14,605 nucleotides of DNA from Marinilabiliaceae bacterium (GTDB lineage: Bacteria > Bacteroidota > Bacteroidia > Bacteroidales > Marinilabiliaceae). Of this stretch, positions 13,677-14,605 are shown one piece after another. Position numbers and translations under genes: made by a program. The notes beneath the pieces are model-generated. The model had not been told where the DNA came from. It searched no databases and saw only the letters and a program-made list of their open reading frames with translations. How positions within the stretch are numbered: the first letter of the stretch is position 1; each line of letters opens with the position of its first letter. The stretch lies in the NCBI GenBank assembly GCA_027010905.1, contig JALVBA010000016.1, forward strand, positions 1 through 14,605, written 5' to 3'.

Positions 13677-14552
13677 ATGATTAAAAGAAATATAGGACAA
13701 AAGATACTTCACTTTCCCTTGACAAAAATCATCATTGGAATTATTGTTATTACAGTAGTTTATGGAGTTTCAAATAATTTACGAGGAGGAATTTTTAAAA
13801 CTGATTTATTATCAAAAGATGTTATAACCTTAATCGTAAGCGTTATTTCAACTTTTCTAGCTGTGATAGCTTATATCTTTCTTTACAAATATTATGAAAA
13901 AAGAAAAATAACTGAATTTTCTACTAATGGAATTGGTAGAAATCTATTATTAGGTATTTTATTAGGTGCAGTTTTACAATCTTTGACAATTTTAATAATT
14001 TACCTCAAAGGCGGATATTCAATCGTATCAATAAATCCATTTTTTTATATAATTCCACCTTTTGCAATGGCATTTTCTTCCGCAATTTTTGAAGAAACTT
14101 TATTTAGAGGTGTCATATTTAGAATTACAGAAGAAAAATTAGGAAGTTATATAGCTTTAATAATTTCAGCTTTTATTTTTGGAATAATACATTTTGCAAA
14201 TCCAAACAGTTCATTAAGTGCTGGAATAGGACTTGCAATTCAAGCGGGATTATTACTCGGAGCAGCTTATATATATTCAAGAAATTTATGGTTCCCTATT
14301 GCAATTCACTTTGCTTGGAATTTTACGCAATCTGCTATTTTCGGAGCAAGCGTATCAGGAAATGCAATTTCAAAAACACTAATAACTTCTAAAATAGTTG
14401 GTGCAGAATGGTTTACAGGCGGAAAATTTGGACCGGAAGGTTCAATACAAGCAACAGTCTTTTGTCTTATTGCAACAATTATTCTTTTAATATTAAGCCA
14501 TAAAGAAGGTAAAATTATTAAACCATACTGGACAAATCTAAATGAAAAATAA
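13677..14552 (+). CDS. CPBP-family intramembrane metalloprotease (Abi/Rce1 type)
   Basis: Membrane protein of 291 residues with about eight hydrophobic segments. The family motifs are in order: EETLFRG (139-145, with E139, E140 and R144), FGIIHFA (168-174, with H172), and HFAWNF (211-216, with H211 and N215). These residues form the predicted metal-binding active site of CPBP proteases in the membrane. Members include Rce1-type prenyl-protein proteases and bacteriocin self-immunity proteins; the substrate here cannot be told. The gene is AT-rich like its left neighbour and unlike the cco genes. It lies 35 bases after the symmetrical spacer and 18 bases before a tandem repeat at the end of the window, so it looks like part of an accessory, recently acquired block. 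Confidence 0.9.
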   Translation: MIKRNIGQKILHFPLTKIIIGIIVITVVYGVSNNLRGGIFKTDLLSKDVITLIVSVISTFLAVIAYIFLYKYYEKRKITEFSTNGIGRNLLLGILLGAVLQSLTILIIYLKGGYSIVSINPFFYIIPPFAMAFSSAIFEETLFRGVIFRITEEKLGSYIALIISAFIFGIIHFANPNSSLSAGIGLAIQAGLLLGAAYIYSRNLWFPIAIHFAWNFTQSAIFGASVSGNAISKTLITSKIVGAEWFTGGKFGPEGSIQATVFCLIATIILLILSHKEGKIIKPYWTNLNEK

Positions 14553-14570
14553 AATTTAAATATTGGAAAT

Positions 14571-14605
14571 TCCGGTGATACTGACCCCCTGATCCGGTGA
14601 TATTG
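14571..14605. mobile_element. Tandem 22-base repeat, possible transposable-element end (IS21-like)
   Basis: TCCGGTGATACTG at 14571-14583 recurs as TCCGGTGATATTG at 14593-14605 with a period of 22 bases; ACCCCCTGA fills the interval. Repeated motifs of this kind, GGTGATA-TGACCCCC, are familiar from terminal regions of IS21-like elements in Bacteroidota, where they are thought to bind the transposase. Only the first one and a half units lie in the window, so no transposase can be seen and the assignment rests on memory of such ends. Confidence 0.5.

Overview
The window reads as the respiratory core of a member of the Bacteroidota, probably an anaerobe or microaerophile related to the marine or sediment Bacteroidales/Marinilabiliales. 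I infer this from the protein types (a fused CcoN-CcoO oxidase subunit, a single-haem CcoP, an ActC-like NrfD protein), the lack of clear Shine-Dalgarno sequences, and the AT-rich intergenic DNA. Every gene lies on the + strand.

Bases 1-269 are an AT-rich leader. From 270 to 8248 there is one tightly packed operon (gaps of 3-18 bases, or overlaps). It opens with three electron-transfer genes: a Tat-exported iron-sulphur protein, a ten-helix NrfD/ActC-like quinone-site protein, and a membrane-anchored monohaem cytochrome c. The cbb3 oxidase set follows: ccoS, a triple fusion of CcoN + CcoO + an extra cytochrome c domain, ccoQ, a single-haem ccoP, and ccoG. The first three genes resemble a cut-down alternative complex III. 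I infer that they pass electrons from menaquinol to the cbb3 oxidase, standing in for a bc1 complex.

Bases 8249-8804 hold no gene. They contain a long imperfect palindrome, a set of competing hairpins that includes a terminator-like one, and a REP-like hairpin. The assembly genes continue from 8805 to 12446: ccoH, a DsbD_2/TauE-SafE-type membrane protein, and the copper P-type ATPase ccoI.

From about 12450 the character changes. Two visibly more AT-rich genes, an unrecognised membrane protein and a CPBP-family protease, each follow a CGTTAC motif. They are separated by a large symmetrical spacer (13448-13641) whose outer arms read GGTAAC and GTTACC. This geometry resembles mobile gene cassettes with attC-like sites, although the integron consensus is not fully met. 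The window ends in a 22-base tandem repeat that looks like the edge of a transposable element, perhaps IS21-like.

The most interesting points are the minimal quinol-to-cbb3 electron module with its unusual iron-sulphur ligand losses, the relocation of a haem domain from CcoP to CcoNO, and the cassette-like spacer.
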